DNA from: Flavobacteriaceae bacterium
Lineage (GTDB): Bacteria; Bacteroidota; Bacteroidia; Flavobacteriales; Flavobacteriaceae
Assembly (NCBI GenBank): GCA_013043825.1
Contig: JABDNM010000072.1
Location: 1-39,382, forward strand
Length of the DNA: 39,382 nt
Direction of reading: 5' to 3'
Of the stretch, positions 33,068 through 39,382 are shown piece after piece (position 1 is the stretch's first letter; each line of letters starts with the position of its first letter). The notes below the pieces were generated by a model, which had not been told where the DNA came from, ran no database searches, and was given only the letters and a program-made list of their open reading frames with translations. Made by a program: the position numbers and the translations under genes.

Positions 33068-33876
33068 CTATATCCAAACGTAAAAGCTATGATCACGTGT
33101 ATCACCACAATAACCAACATGATGATCGCGAAAGGCATATGTGCAACATGCCAGTAACGGAAGAGTCGCTTCATGCGCTCCAACCGCCGGATCCTCCTTA
33201 GTAAAGTTCGCTCTTTTTTCACCATACGCACAATGGTTCGTTGTTCCTTCGATTGTATTGAATGTTGCTTTAAAAATTTTCTAACCCTTCGTAAAGATGA
33301 ACCAGTGCTTGAATCTCCATCTGTAAATTCGGCAAAAATGTTTAAATCCACATCCTTAAGCCCATAATTGGTCCTAAGCTCTTCCTGGATATCGATTTGC
33401 GAATTTTTTACTTCCTGCATACTCAAGGCCCTTCCTTCGATGGTCCTGGGTATTTGTAGGTAAATATATCTACCCAAAACACCGCTTAACACAACGGCTA
33501 TCATGCTCCAAAAGGCAATAGCAACAATTCCACCAAACTTAAAAGCGGTGTGGTAAACAATTAATACGGGGCCAAGACTGCACAGAAATATGTGAAATTC
33601 AAGCAGGTATTTTAGACGAATTCGTTTTCCGAGGATGTTGTACCGTTTGTGTAATATATATATGAATACCCCGAAGAAAATAATAAAGGTTCCAACAACT
33701 CCCAGACCCTGACCAAATTTCCCACTGGGTTTTAACCACTCGTGCTGAGGATGATAAAAGCGTTCCGATAAAGGAGTGGTATAATAATCGAATCCGGTAA
33801 TACCCAAATATATGGCCACGGCGATCACAATTGAAGCCATTGCCCCTAAATAAATAGTATGTACGGTCTTGTTCAA
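33055..33876 (-). CDS. b-type cytochrome-like inner membrane protein
   Basis: Integral membrane protein of 273 residues with about five hydrophobic segments (about 8-26, 57-76, 90-108, 112-135 and 247-270). Histidines sit at heme-ligand-like places: EFHIFLCSLGPVLIVYHTAF in the third segment and YWHVAHMPFAI plus VIHVII in the last. A charged, Arg/Lys-rich cytoplasmic stretch (about 140-245) lies between. This suits a di-heme quinol or NAD(P)H-linked cytochrome b. It is the first gene of the six-gene operon. A TAAGTTTG element (minus, 33893-33900) lies 16 bases upstream and could be its -7 box; no -33 TTG is seen at the usual distance. Confidence 0.72.
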   Translation of the reverse strand: MNKTVHTIYLGAMASIVIAVAIYLGITGFDYYTTPLSERFYHPQHEWLKPSGKFGQGLGVVGTFIIFFGVFIYILHKRYNILGKRIRLKYLLEFHIFLCSLGPVLIVYHTAFKFGGIVAIAFWSMIAVVLSGVLGRYIYLQIPRTIEGRALSMQEVKNSQIDIQEELRTNYGLKDVDLNIFAEFTDGDSSTGSSLRRVRKFLKQHSIQSKEQRTIVRMVKKERTLLRRIRRLERMKRLFRYWHVAHMPFAIIMLVIVVIHVIIAFTFGYRWIF

Positions 33877-33892
33877 ATTAAATGGTACTAAG

Positions 33893-33900
33893 CAAACTTA
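33893..33900 (-). promoter_or_regulatory. -7 element of the multiheme cytochrome operon
   Basis: Minus-strand TAAGTTTG matches TAnnTTTG, 16 bases before the ATG of the cytochrome b-like gene. The lack of a good TTG 19-21 bases upstream suggests regulation or a weak promoter. Confidence 0.4.
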
Positions 33901-34016
33901 ATAAACTGGAATTAATTGTGATTCAGAATTAATAAAAATGTGTTTCCCACCTATTTAACAACCAAGAAACTAAAATCCCTGAAATTTGGCTTGAAATTTG
34001 TCGTTATATTAGCGTC

Positions 34017-35276
34017 ATGACCAGAATCATATTATTTTTAGGAATAGTTCTCTTTTCCGTGCAGAGTTTTGCGTCCTATATCCTTATACCCATGGATGCC
34101 GAAAGTCAGGCCGAACATTTAAAAGCCTATGGCATCACCTATTGGACATTGGAACGGCAGTTGAAGGCTAAATGGTTGTTAAACTACAGAGGGGGATCCT
34201 TTTTATTACCAGATGCTGAAGATATCCGTAAGGAATGCCAGATTCGTGGCGTGTCCTTTGAAGTAATTAGCGATTCCAAAGCCAATGAGATCCTGGAATT
34301 GATTAGCAGCCCGTCCCAGAACATGGAAGCCGTGGTGCTGGAAAAAGCACCCAAGGTTGCGGTGTACTCACCCAAAGGAAATCAGCCGTGGGATGATGCA
34401 GTGACCATGGTATTAACCTATGCCGAGATTCCCTACGAAGTGGTTTATGATGAAGAGGTACTTAGCGACCAGCTATTGCTATACGATTGGTTACACTTGC
34501 ACCACGAAGATTTCACGGGACAATATGGAAAATTTTACCGGGCGTACCGATCAGCTCCCTGGTATATCAAAAATAAAAGAGATGCCGAAGCGCTGGCGAC
34601 CAAGTTGGGCTACGCGAAAGTTTCGGAGGCAAAAAGAGACGTCGCCCTAAAAATTCGTGACTATGTGATTGGTGGTGGCTTTATGTTTGCCATGTGCAGC
34701 GCTACCGATAGCTTCGATATTGCACTTTCTGCAGAAGGTGTGGACATTTGCGAACCTATGTTCGACGGTGACCCCAGCGAGTCGGGCTACCAGGGAAAGA
34801 TCGATTATAACCGTACGTTCGCCTTCAAGGATTACACCCTGGAACGAAGCCCAATGGTCTATGAATTCTCGACGATCGATATGACCACCAAACGACGCAT
34901 CAAGAAAGAACTGGATTACTTCAGCTTGATGGATTATTCGGCCAAATGGGATCCTATTCCCTGTATGCTGGTTCAGAATCACACTGCGCTTGTAAAAGGT
35001 TTTATGGGGCAGACCACCTCTTTCGATCCAAGGACAGTAAAAGCTAATGTATTGGTAATGGGTGAGAACAAAAGCAATGGGGAAGCAAGATACATTCACG
35101 GAATTCGTGGAAAAGGATTTTTCACCTTCTATGGCGGGCATGACCCGGAAGATTATCAGCATCGGGTAGGGGACGCTAAAACCGAACTAGCACTTCATCC
35201 CAATTCCCCCGGTTACCGACTCATCTTGAACAACGTGTTGTTCCCGGCGGCTAAGAAGAAAAAGCAGAAAACCTGA
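34017..35276 (+). CDS. secreted asparagine-synthetase-B-like protein (GATase-like fold)
   Basis: Protein of 419 residues with an N-terminal signal (MTRIILFLGIVLFSVQSFA). Flavobacterial homologues are, as I recall, usually annotated as asparagine synthetase B, but the signal peptide and motifs do not fit a cytoplasmic AsnB: there is no N-terminal Cys-2 glutaminase and no PPi-synthetase loop. The middle has a glutamine-amidotransferase-like nucleophile elbow (MFAMCSATDSFD, Cys at about 226), and the C-terminal part has GFFTFYGGHDPEDYQHRVGD with a His that could pair with it. The likely role is an exported hydrolase or regulator of unknown substrate. It stands alone between the multiheme operon and the rplT operon, followed by a strong terminator. 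Confidence 0.75.
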   Translation: MTRIILFLGIVLFSVQSFASYILIPMDAESQAEHLKAYGITYWTLERQLKAKWLLNYRGGSFLLPDAEDIRKECQIRGVSFEVISDSKANEILELISSPSQNMEAVVLEKAPKVAVYSPKGNQPWDDAVTMVLTYAEIPYEVVYDEEVLSDQLLLYDWLHLHHEDFTGQYGKFYRAYRSAPWYIKNKRDAEALATKLGYAKVSEAKRDVALKIRDYVIGGGFMFAMCSATDSFDIALSAEGVDICEPMFDGDPSESGYQGKIDYNRTFAFKDYTLERSPMVYEFSTIDMTTKRRIKKELDYFSLMDYSAKWDPIPCMLVQNHTALVKGFMGQTTSFDPRTVKANVLVMGENKSNGEARYIHGIRGKGFFTFYGGHDPEDYQHRVGDAKTELALHPNSPGYRLILNNVLFPAAKKKKQKT

Positions 35277-35298
35277 TATAGTTAAAAATCACAGAAAC

Positions 35299-35326
35299 AA
35301 AAAACCCGCTCAACGAGCGGGTTTTT
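35299..35326. terminator. bidirectional Rho-independent terminator
   Basis: AACCCGCTC, loop AAC and GAGCGGGTT form a 9-bp stem with A and T runs on either side. It ends both the asparagine-synthetase-B-like gene (plus) and the thrS-infC-rpmI-rplT operon (minus). Confidence 0.92.
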
Positions 35327-35362
35327 CTTGCGAAATAATGTGTTATTGAATAGGCTTCCGCC

Positions 35363-35707
35363 TTACTTGACTTTATTCACGATCGCCTCAAAAGCTTCCG
35401 GGTGGTTCATCGCCAGGTCGGCAAGAACCTTACGGTTCAATTCGATTTCATTGGCTTTGAGTTTCCCCATGAATTGAGAGTACGACATTCCATGCATACG
35501 AGCACCCGCATTGATACGAGTGATCCACAGGGAACGGAAGTTTCTCTTCTTAGCGCGACGATCTCTGTACGAATATTGCATCGCCTTATCAACGGCGTTC
35601 TTAGCAACGGTCCATACATTTTTACGTCTTCCAAAGTATCCTTTGGCTTGCTTGATCACCTTTTTTCTTCGGGCTCTCTTCGCAACTGAATTTACTGATC
35701 TTGGCAT
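35363..35707 (-). CDS. rplT: 50S ribosomal protein L20
   Basis: L20 of the large ribosomal subunit, 114 residues. The N-terminal [20 protein letters not shown] and the conserved [20 protein letters not shown] region are unmistakable. It assembles early on 23S rRNA and in other bacteria represses the operon. It follows rpmI in the thrS-infC-rpmI-rplT order. Confidence 0.97.
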   Translation of the reverse strand: MPRSVNSVAKRARRKKVIKQAKGYFGRRKNVWTVAKNAVDKAMQYSYRDRRAKKRNFRSLWITRINAGARMHGMSYSQFMGKLKANEIELNRKVLADLAMNHPEAFEAIVNKVK

Positions 35708-35802
35708 AATTTTGATTTATTTTGTAGCAGGCGATCCGTCGGTGCGGATACTTTTATTGCACTACTCCAGGGTTATTAAATTGATTTAACCGATTAAGGC
35801 AT

Positions 35803-36000
35803 TTACTTCAAACGAAGCATTTGCTTAACATTACTCTCATCACTCTTCGACACTAAAGTGTCATGAGTAAGAGCAAGCTTGCGCTTCTTCGATTTCTTCG
35901 TCAGAATATGACTCTTAAAAGCGTGCTTTCTTTTGATTTTACCGGTACCCGTTAGCTTAAATCGCTTCTTGGCACTGGATTTTGTTTTCTGTTTAGGCAT
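35803..36000 (-). CDS. rpmI: 50S ribosomal protein L35
   Basis: L35, 65 residues, with [20 protein letters not shown] at the N-terminus and a very basic composition. It lies between infC and rplT in the usual order, with 95 bases to rplT that include the rplT leader. Confidence 0.96.
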   Translation of the reverse strand: MPKQKTKSSAKKRFKLTGTGKIKRKHAFKSHILTKKSKKRKLALTHDTLVSKSDESNVKQMLRLK

Positions 36001-36061
36001 CTTTCCTACTTGTTTTACTTATTTCGCTTATTTTTCCTCTACAAGTCCATTCGTTTTAGGT

Positions 36062-36080
36062 CCCTGAGCTTGTCGAAGGG
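36062..36080. repeat. REP-like palindromic element after infC
   Basis: CCCTGAGCTTGTCGAAGGG is an imperfect palindrome placed one base past the infC stop. Elements of this sequence (CTTCGACAAGCTCAGG) are, to my knowledge, abundant dispersed palindromes in many bacteria. It probably folds as a hairpin in the infC-rpmI spacer. Seen directly; its family is from memory. Confidence 0.6.
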
Positions 36081-36635
36081 TTATTTCTTCTTAGGGGCGA
36101 TGAACATGGTCATTCGCTTTCCTTCCAGTTTAGGCATTTGTTCTACTTTTCCATAATCCTCCAGATCCTGCGCTAAACGCAACAAAAGGATCTCGCCTTT
36201 GTCCTTGTAAATTATAGAACGTCCTTTAAAGAAGACGTAAGCCTTTAATTTGGCTCCGTCCTTCAGGAATTTTTCACCATGCTTCTTCTTGAATTCGTAG
36301 TCGTGGTCATCGGTATTCGGACCAAAGCGTATCTCCTTGATCGTAACTTTGGTGGCCTTCGCCTTCATGGCCTTTTCACGCTTTTTCTGTTCATAGACAA
36401 ACTTCTTGTAGTCCATGATCTTGCAAACGGGAGGTGCGGCATTGGGAGAGATCTCTACCAGGTCGTCTTCCAGATCTTTGGCAATTTCCAAAGCCTTTTT
36501 AAGAGGATAAACTCCTACTTCCACATTATCGCCTACCAGGCGAACTTCTTGCGCACGGATCTTCTCATTAATCCGATGTTTATCTTCCTTAATGATTCTG
36601 GCTGGGCCTCGACTTCTTTTTCTTCGTATAGCTAT
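36081..36635 (-). CDS. infC: translation initiation factor IF-3, likely ATA start
   Basis: IF-3, 184 residues. It binds the 30S subunit and checks the start codon. The N-terminal domain is recognised at [16 protein letters not shown], the linker and C-terminal domain at [19 protein letters not shown] and FVFFKGRS-like [16 protein letters not shown]. The conserved protein begins [12 protein letters not shown], and no ATG, GTG or TTG occurs in frame before GTG 36524, which would remove 37 conserved residues. The codon before AIRR is ATA (36635-36633). Rare AUU/AUC/AUA starts are known for infC and make it sensitive to IF-3 itself. It lies 35 bases after thrS. Confidence 0.93.
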   Translation of the reverse strand: MAIRRKRSRGPARIIKEDKHRINEKIRAQEVRLVGDNVEVGVYPLKKALEIAKDLEDDLVEISPNAAPPVCKIMDYKKFVYEQKKREKAMKAKATKVTIKEIRFGPNTDDHDYEFKKKHGEKFLKDGAKLKAYVFFKGRSIIYKDKGEILLLRLAQDLEDYGKVEQMPKLEGKRMTMFIAPKKK

Positions 36636-36670
36636 AGCTTTTTATATTTATGCCTGTTCTACCAGGCCGA

Positions 36671-38614
36671 TTAAACTTTAAATTCTTTTATTGTTTGTTT
36701 TACTTCGTCTTGAACGAGCTTGGAAAATTGGGTGACATTCATGCTGCCCAAATCTCCTTCGCTATGTTTCCTTACCGAAACCGTGCCATCTTTTTCTTCC
36801 TGCTCCCCAACAATCAACATATAGGGAATCTTCTTCATTTCGGCTTCCCGGATTTTTTTACCGATGGTCTCGTTCCGGTTGTCAACGAGGGCGCGAATTT
36901 CGTTATTTTCTAACAAATTTAAAACATTTTGAGCGTATTTTTCGTATTTCTCGCTCAAACACAACACACTAACCTGTTCTGGCATCAGCCAGAGCGGAAA
37001 ATTCCCTCCTGTATGTTCCAGTAAAATGGCAACGAATCGCTCCATACTCCCGAATGGCGCTCGGTGAATCATCACGGGTCGGTGTAGCTCGTTGTCGCTA
37101 CCTTTATACGTAAGATCGAATCGCTCTGGTAAAGTGTAGTCCACTTGAATAGTGCCCAGCTGCCACTGTCGGCCCAAAGCATCCTTGACTATGAAGTCTA
37201 GTTTGGGACCATAAAACGCAGCCTCTCCAGTCTCTACAACGTAATCCAATCCCTTGTCATCGGCGGCATTGATGATGGCTCGCTCTGCCTTTTCCCATAT
37301 GGCAGGGTCTCCAATATATTTTTCAGGTTTTTCTGGGTCACGCACCGAAACCTGGGTGCTGAAATTCTCGAAGCCCAGGGATCCGAATACATATAATACC
37401 AGGTCTATCACATTCTTGAATTCCTCATCCAGTTGGTCGGGGGTGCAAAATAAATGTGCATCATCCTGGGTAAAACCGCGTACCCGGGTTAATCCATGTA
37501 ATTCGCCGCTTTGTTCATAACGGTACACCGTACCGAATTCAGCATAACGTTTTGGAAGATCCTTGTAAGACCAGGGGCTGTTTTTATAGATCTCGCAATG
37601 ATGTGGGCAATTCATGGGTTTCAGTAGAAATTCCTCATCTTGCTTGGGCGTTTTTATGGGTTGGAAACTATCTTCCCCATACTTTTCATAATGCCCGGAA
37701 GTAACATATAGTTCCTTCTGTCCAATATGTGGAGAGATTACCATTTCATATCCGGCCTTCTTTTGTGCGCTCTTCAGAAAATTTTCCAATCGCTCTCTAA
37801 GCGCAGCTCCTTTCGGCAACCACAATGGAAGTCCCTGACCCACTTTTTGAGAAAAGGCAAATAGTTCAAGTTCTTTCCCCAGCTTCCTATGATCTCGTTT
37901 TTTGGCTTCCTCCAAAAGTTCCAGGTACTCGGTGAGTTCCTTTTGTTTTGGAAAGGAAATACCGTATACACGGGTTAGTTGCTTGTTGTTTTCATCGCCC
38001 TTATAATATGCACCGGCCACGCTCAAGACTTTCACGGCTTTTACGATTCCTGTATTTGGGATATGCCCGCCCTTACAGAGATCGGTGAAGGAGTCATGAT
38101 CGCAAAAGGTGATGGAACCATCTTCCAGTCCTTCTACCAGTTCTACTTTGTATTCATTCTCTCCCTGGTAATAGGAAAGCGCCTCTGCCTTAGTCGCCGA
38201 TCGCATTTTGAATTCGTGTTTCCCACGTGCGATCTCCAGCATCTTGTCTTCGATCGTCTTGAAATCCTTTTCCGAGAGAACTTCATCACCCAAATCCACA
38301 TCGTAGTAAAATCCATGCTCGATGGCAGGACCTACCCATAATTTCACACCGGGATACAATTCCTCCAGCGCCTGGGCAAGTATATGTGCAGAAGAATGCC
38401 AAAACGCCTTTTTACCTTCATCGTCGCGCCATGTAAAAAGTACCAGACTACCATCTTCAATGAGTGGGGTGGAGACTTCCACCGTTTCGTCATTGAATTG
38501 TGCCGAAATAACGTTGCGAGCCAGCCCTTCGCTAATACTCATAGCAACATCCATTGGACTAACACCAGCCTCAAATTTTTTGACATTCCCGTCGGGTAAT
38601 GTGATCGCGATCAT
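36671..38614 (-). CDS. thrS: threonine-tRNA ligase
   Basis: Class II aminoacyl-tRNA synthetase of 647 residues. It has the TGS domain at the N-terminus ([17 protein letters not shown]), the editing domain with the [17 protein letters not shown] zinc-type motif (about 80) and CDHD...GGHIPNTG, then the catalytic core with motif 2 ([24 protein letters not shown]), the zinc ligands Cys/His ([10 protein letters not shown]), and motif 3 ([11 protein letters not shown]). An anticodon-binding domain ends it. The ATG at 38614 fits the TGS start; the frame to 38749 is spacer. It leads the thrS-infC-rpmI-rplT operon and has a good promoter at 38654-38684. Confidence 0.97.
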   Translation of the reverse strand: MIAITLPDGNVKKFEAGVSPMDVAMSISEGLARNVISAQFNDETVEVSTPLIEDGSLVLFTWRDDEGKKAFWHSSAHILAQALEELYPGVKLWVGPAIEHGFYYDVDLGDEVLSEKDFKTIEDKMLEIARGKHEFKMRSATKAEALSYYQGENEYKVELVEGLEDGSITFCDHDSFTDLCKGGHIPNTGIVKAVKVLSVAGAYYKGDENNKQLTRVYGISFPKQKELTEYLELLEEAKKRDHRKLGKELELFAFSQKVGQGLPLWLPKGAALRERLENFLKSAQKKAGYEMVISPHIGQKELYVTSGHYEKYGEDSFQPIKTPKQDEEFLLKPMNCPHHCEIYKNSPWSYKDLPKRYAEFGTVYRYEQSGELHGLTRVRGFTQDDAHLFCTPDQLDEEFKNVIDLVLYVFGSLGFENFSTQVSVRDPEKPEKYIGDPAIWEKAERAIINAADDKGLDYVVETGEAAFYGPKLDFIVKDALGRQWQLGTIQVDYTLPERFDLTYKGSDNELHRPVMIHRAPFGSMERFVAILLEHTGGNFPLWLMPEQVSVLCLSEKYEKYAQNVLNLLENNEIRALVDNRNETIGKKIREAEMKKIPYMLIVGEQEEKDGTVSVRKHSEGDLGSMNVTQFSKLVQDEVKQTIKEFKV

Positions 38615-38653
38615 AGGTTGTATTTTTGGCCACCGGTTTGGAGGAGGCAGGCG

Positions 38654-38684
38654 CAAAGATACTACGACTTTCCAGCTTTTACAA
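38654..38684 (-). promoter_or_regulatory. promoter of the thrS-infC-rpmI-rplT operon
   Basis: Minus strand: TTG (38684-38682), 20 bases, then TATCTTTG (38661-38654), a full consensus match. The predicted leader before the thrS ATG is about 35 bases. Confidence 0.78.
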
Positions 38685-38802
38685 TATGCAGAAGTTAGAC
38701 TTTCAAATTTATTGATAATGATTAGCTGGGCGCTTCGTGAAGTTATCACGTTGTAAGCTTCGCTTGACTAAAGAGTACTTCACGACCGGGTCTTCGCCAG
38801 TC

Positions 38803-38888
38803 GCTCCCTCCATCGTATGAAGAACGCTGGAGGGGAGCTCCCGCACTTCCACAGCGCTTCGCACTGCTCAGCAAAGCTGTTCCGTGCA
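38803..38888. other. GC-rich inverted-repeat island
   Basis: A non-coding stretch, richer in GC than its surroundings, with nested pairings: CCTCCA with TGGAGG (38807-38833), the 10-bp palindrome GGGAGCTCCC, and GCAC...ACAGC with GCTGT...GTGC (38843-38887). It could be a structured RNA, a dispersed repeat, or the remains of one. No open frame or protein homology is evident. The family is unknown. Confidence 0.5.
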
Positions 38889-39042
38889 AACAATGGCTCA
38901 ACCCCTAGCGCGTGTAGCCTGCTGGTAGGATCATATATATAGGTAGAATTTCGGTGTTGAGTATAGTGCGGCTTTAACTACGAGAGACTGAATGGGTTCG
39001 TATTTTGAAGGAAAATTAGTTCGAAAATAGTCATCCTATTCC

Positions 39043-39072
39043 TTGTGCATATTCAAATCCAAATTATCTTTG
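39043..39072 (+). promoter_or_regulatory. promoter P1, rRNA-operon type
   Basis: TTG (39043-39045), 19 bases, then TATCTTTG (39065-39072): a perfect Bacteroidota promoter. The bases after it read TTTGCACTCCC, like those after P2. No gene follows within the window except the leader. Confidence 0.8.
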
Positions 39073-39159
39073 CACTCCCTTCGAAAAGGATCGATCGATT
39101 CTTAAAAAGGGGGATGCAGGTACAACGATCTTTTTTCTAAAATATTTTTTTAATTCGCA

Positions 39160-39189
39160 TTGTAGGTTTAAAAAACTATTGTACATTTG
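39160..39189 (+). promoter_or_regulatory. promoter P2, rRNA-operon type
   Basis: TTG (39160-39162), 19 bases, then TACATTTG (39182-39189), the same geometry as P1, 117 bases downstream. The initial sequence TTTGCACCCGCC is shared with the tRNA-Lys promoter. Confidence 0.82.
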
Positions 39190-39382
39190 CACCCGCCAAA
39201 AGGATGAGTGACTTCAAAAACACGATTTCTTATGGGCGATTTTTTTTGAGAATTTAGTTATTTGACATATTGAAATTGACAGCGTATTTGGGGTAGTACT
39301 TCGGTATTATTTCATTTACATTTAGAAACTAAACTAAGTAAGACATTTTGAGATTCTTTTGAGGACTTTTTGTTAGTATTTC
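39190..39382 (+). other. probable rRNA operon leader (incomplete at window end)
   Basis: AT-rich, non-coding leader after two tandem promoters. It contains TTATTTGACATATTGAAATT followed by GACAGCG (39258-39284), which resembles the leader in front of 16S genes of flavobacteria as I remember it. The 16S sequence itself is not in the window, so this is an inference from promoter architecture and resemblance. Confidence 0.5.

Noticed and set aside
34647-35162. 171-codon open frame antisense to the asparagine-synthetase-B-like gene
   Set aside because: A shadow of a convincing gene on the other strand, with no promoter or domain.
36081-36524. Short IF-3 starting at GTG 36524
   Set aside because: It would drop 37 conserved N-terminal residues that are clearly present in frame.
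39190-39382. Start of the 16S rRNA gene
   Set aside because: No 16S sequence such as the AGAGTTTGATC start is seen before the window ends; only the leader is supported.

Overview
The window reads as a piece of chromosome from a marine-type member of the Flavobacteriia (Bacteroidota). The support is the promoter signature TAnnTTTG, with TTG 19-20 bases upstream at several genes, AT-rich spacers, a split two-gene transketolase, a CcsBA (System II) cytochrome c maturation protein, a zeaxanthin-type carotenoid operon, and many proteins of Bacteroidota-specific type. No genus can be named from this sequence alone. The window is mostly housekeeping genes with two accessory parts. I see no phage, insertion sequence or CRISPR array.

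Layout. 24-3338 (minus): a Tat-exported GH109-like NAD-dependent glycosidase/oxidoreductase, a GHMP sugar kinase and a sugar-1-phosphate nucleotidyltransferase, a likely sugar salvage cassette. 3499-7478: a TlpA-like thioredoxin (plus) meets a minus operon of thioredoxin, ApbE flavin transferase, DUF4266 lipoprotein, DUF3570 barrel and an unknown anchored protein. 7551-11985 (minus): a MerR/B12-type regulator followed by crtI, crtB, crtZ and a CrtYcd-type lycopene cyclase, enough to make zeaxanthin from GGPP. 12163-12843: a 140-bp tandem duplication, tRNA-Leu(GAG) and tRNA-Lys(UUU). 12916-17244: shikimate kinase, PRTase, S4 protein, an FKBP-like lipoprotein and the split transketolase. 17490-23316 (plus): tgt, LptF/G permease and an EamA transporter, then accA and dnaB.

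23411-33876 is the most unusual part. The plus-strand ccsBA gene runs head-to-head at its 3' end into a tight six-gene minus operon: a b-type membrane protein, an anchored Fe-S/FAD NAD(P)-dependent oxidoreductase, a 23-CxxCH cytochrome, a 13-CxxCH cytochrome, an outer-membrane barrel and an OB-fold lipoprotein. Together these have the parts of an electron path from NAD(P)H or quinol through 36 hemes to the outer membrane. That role is an inference.

34017-39382: a secreted asparagine-synthetase-B-like protein, then the classic thrS-infC-rpmI-rplT operon (minus), in which infC appears to start at ATA. The last 770 bases hold a GC-rich structured island and two perfect tandem promoters with a leader typical of an rRNA operon. 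The 16S gene, if present, lies beyond the window's end.
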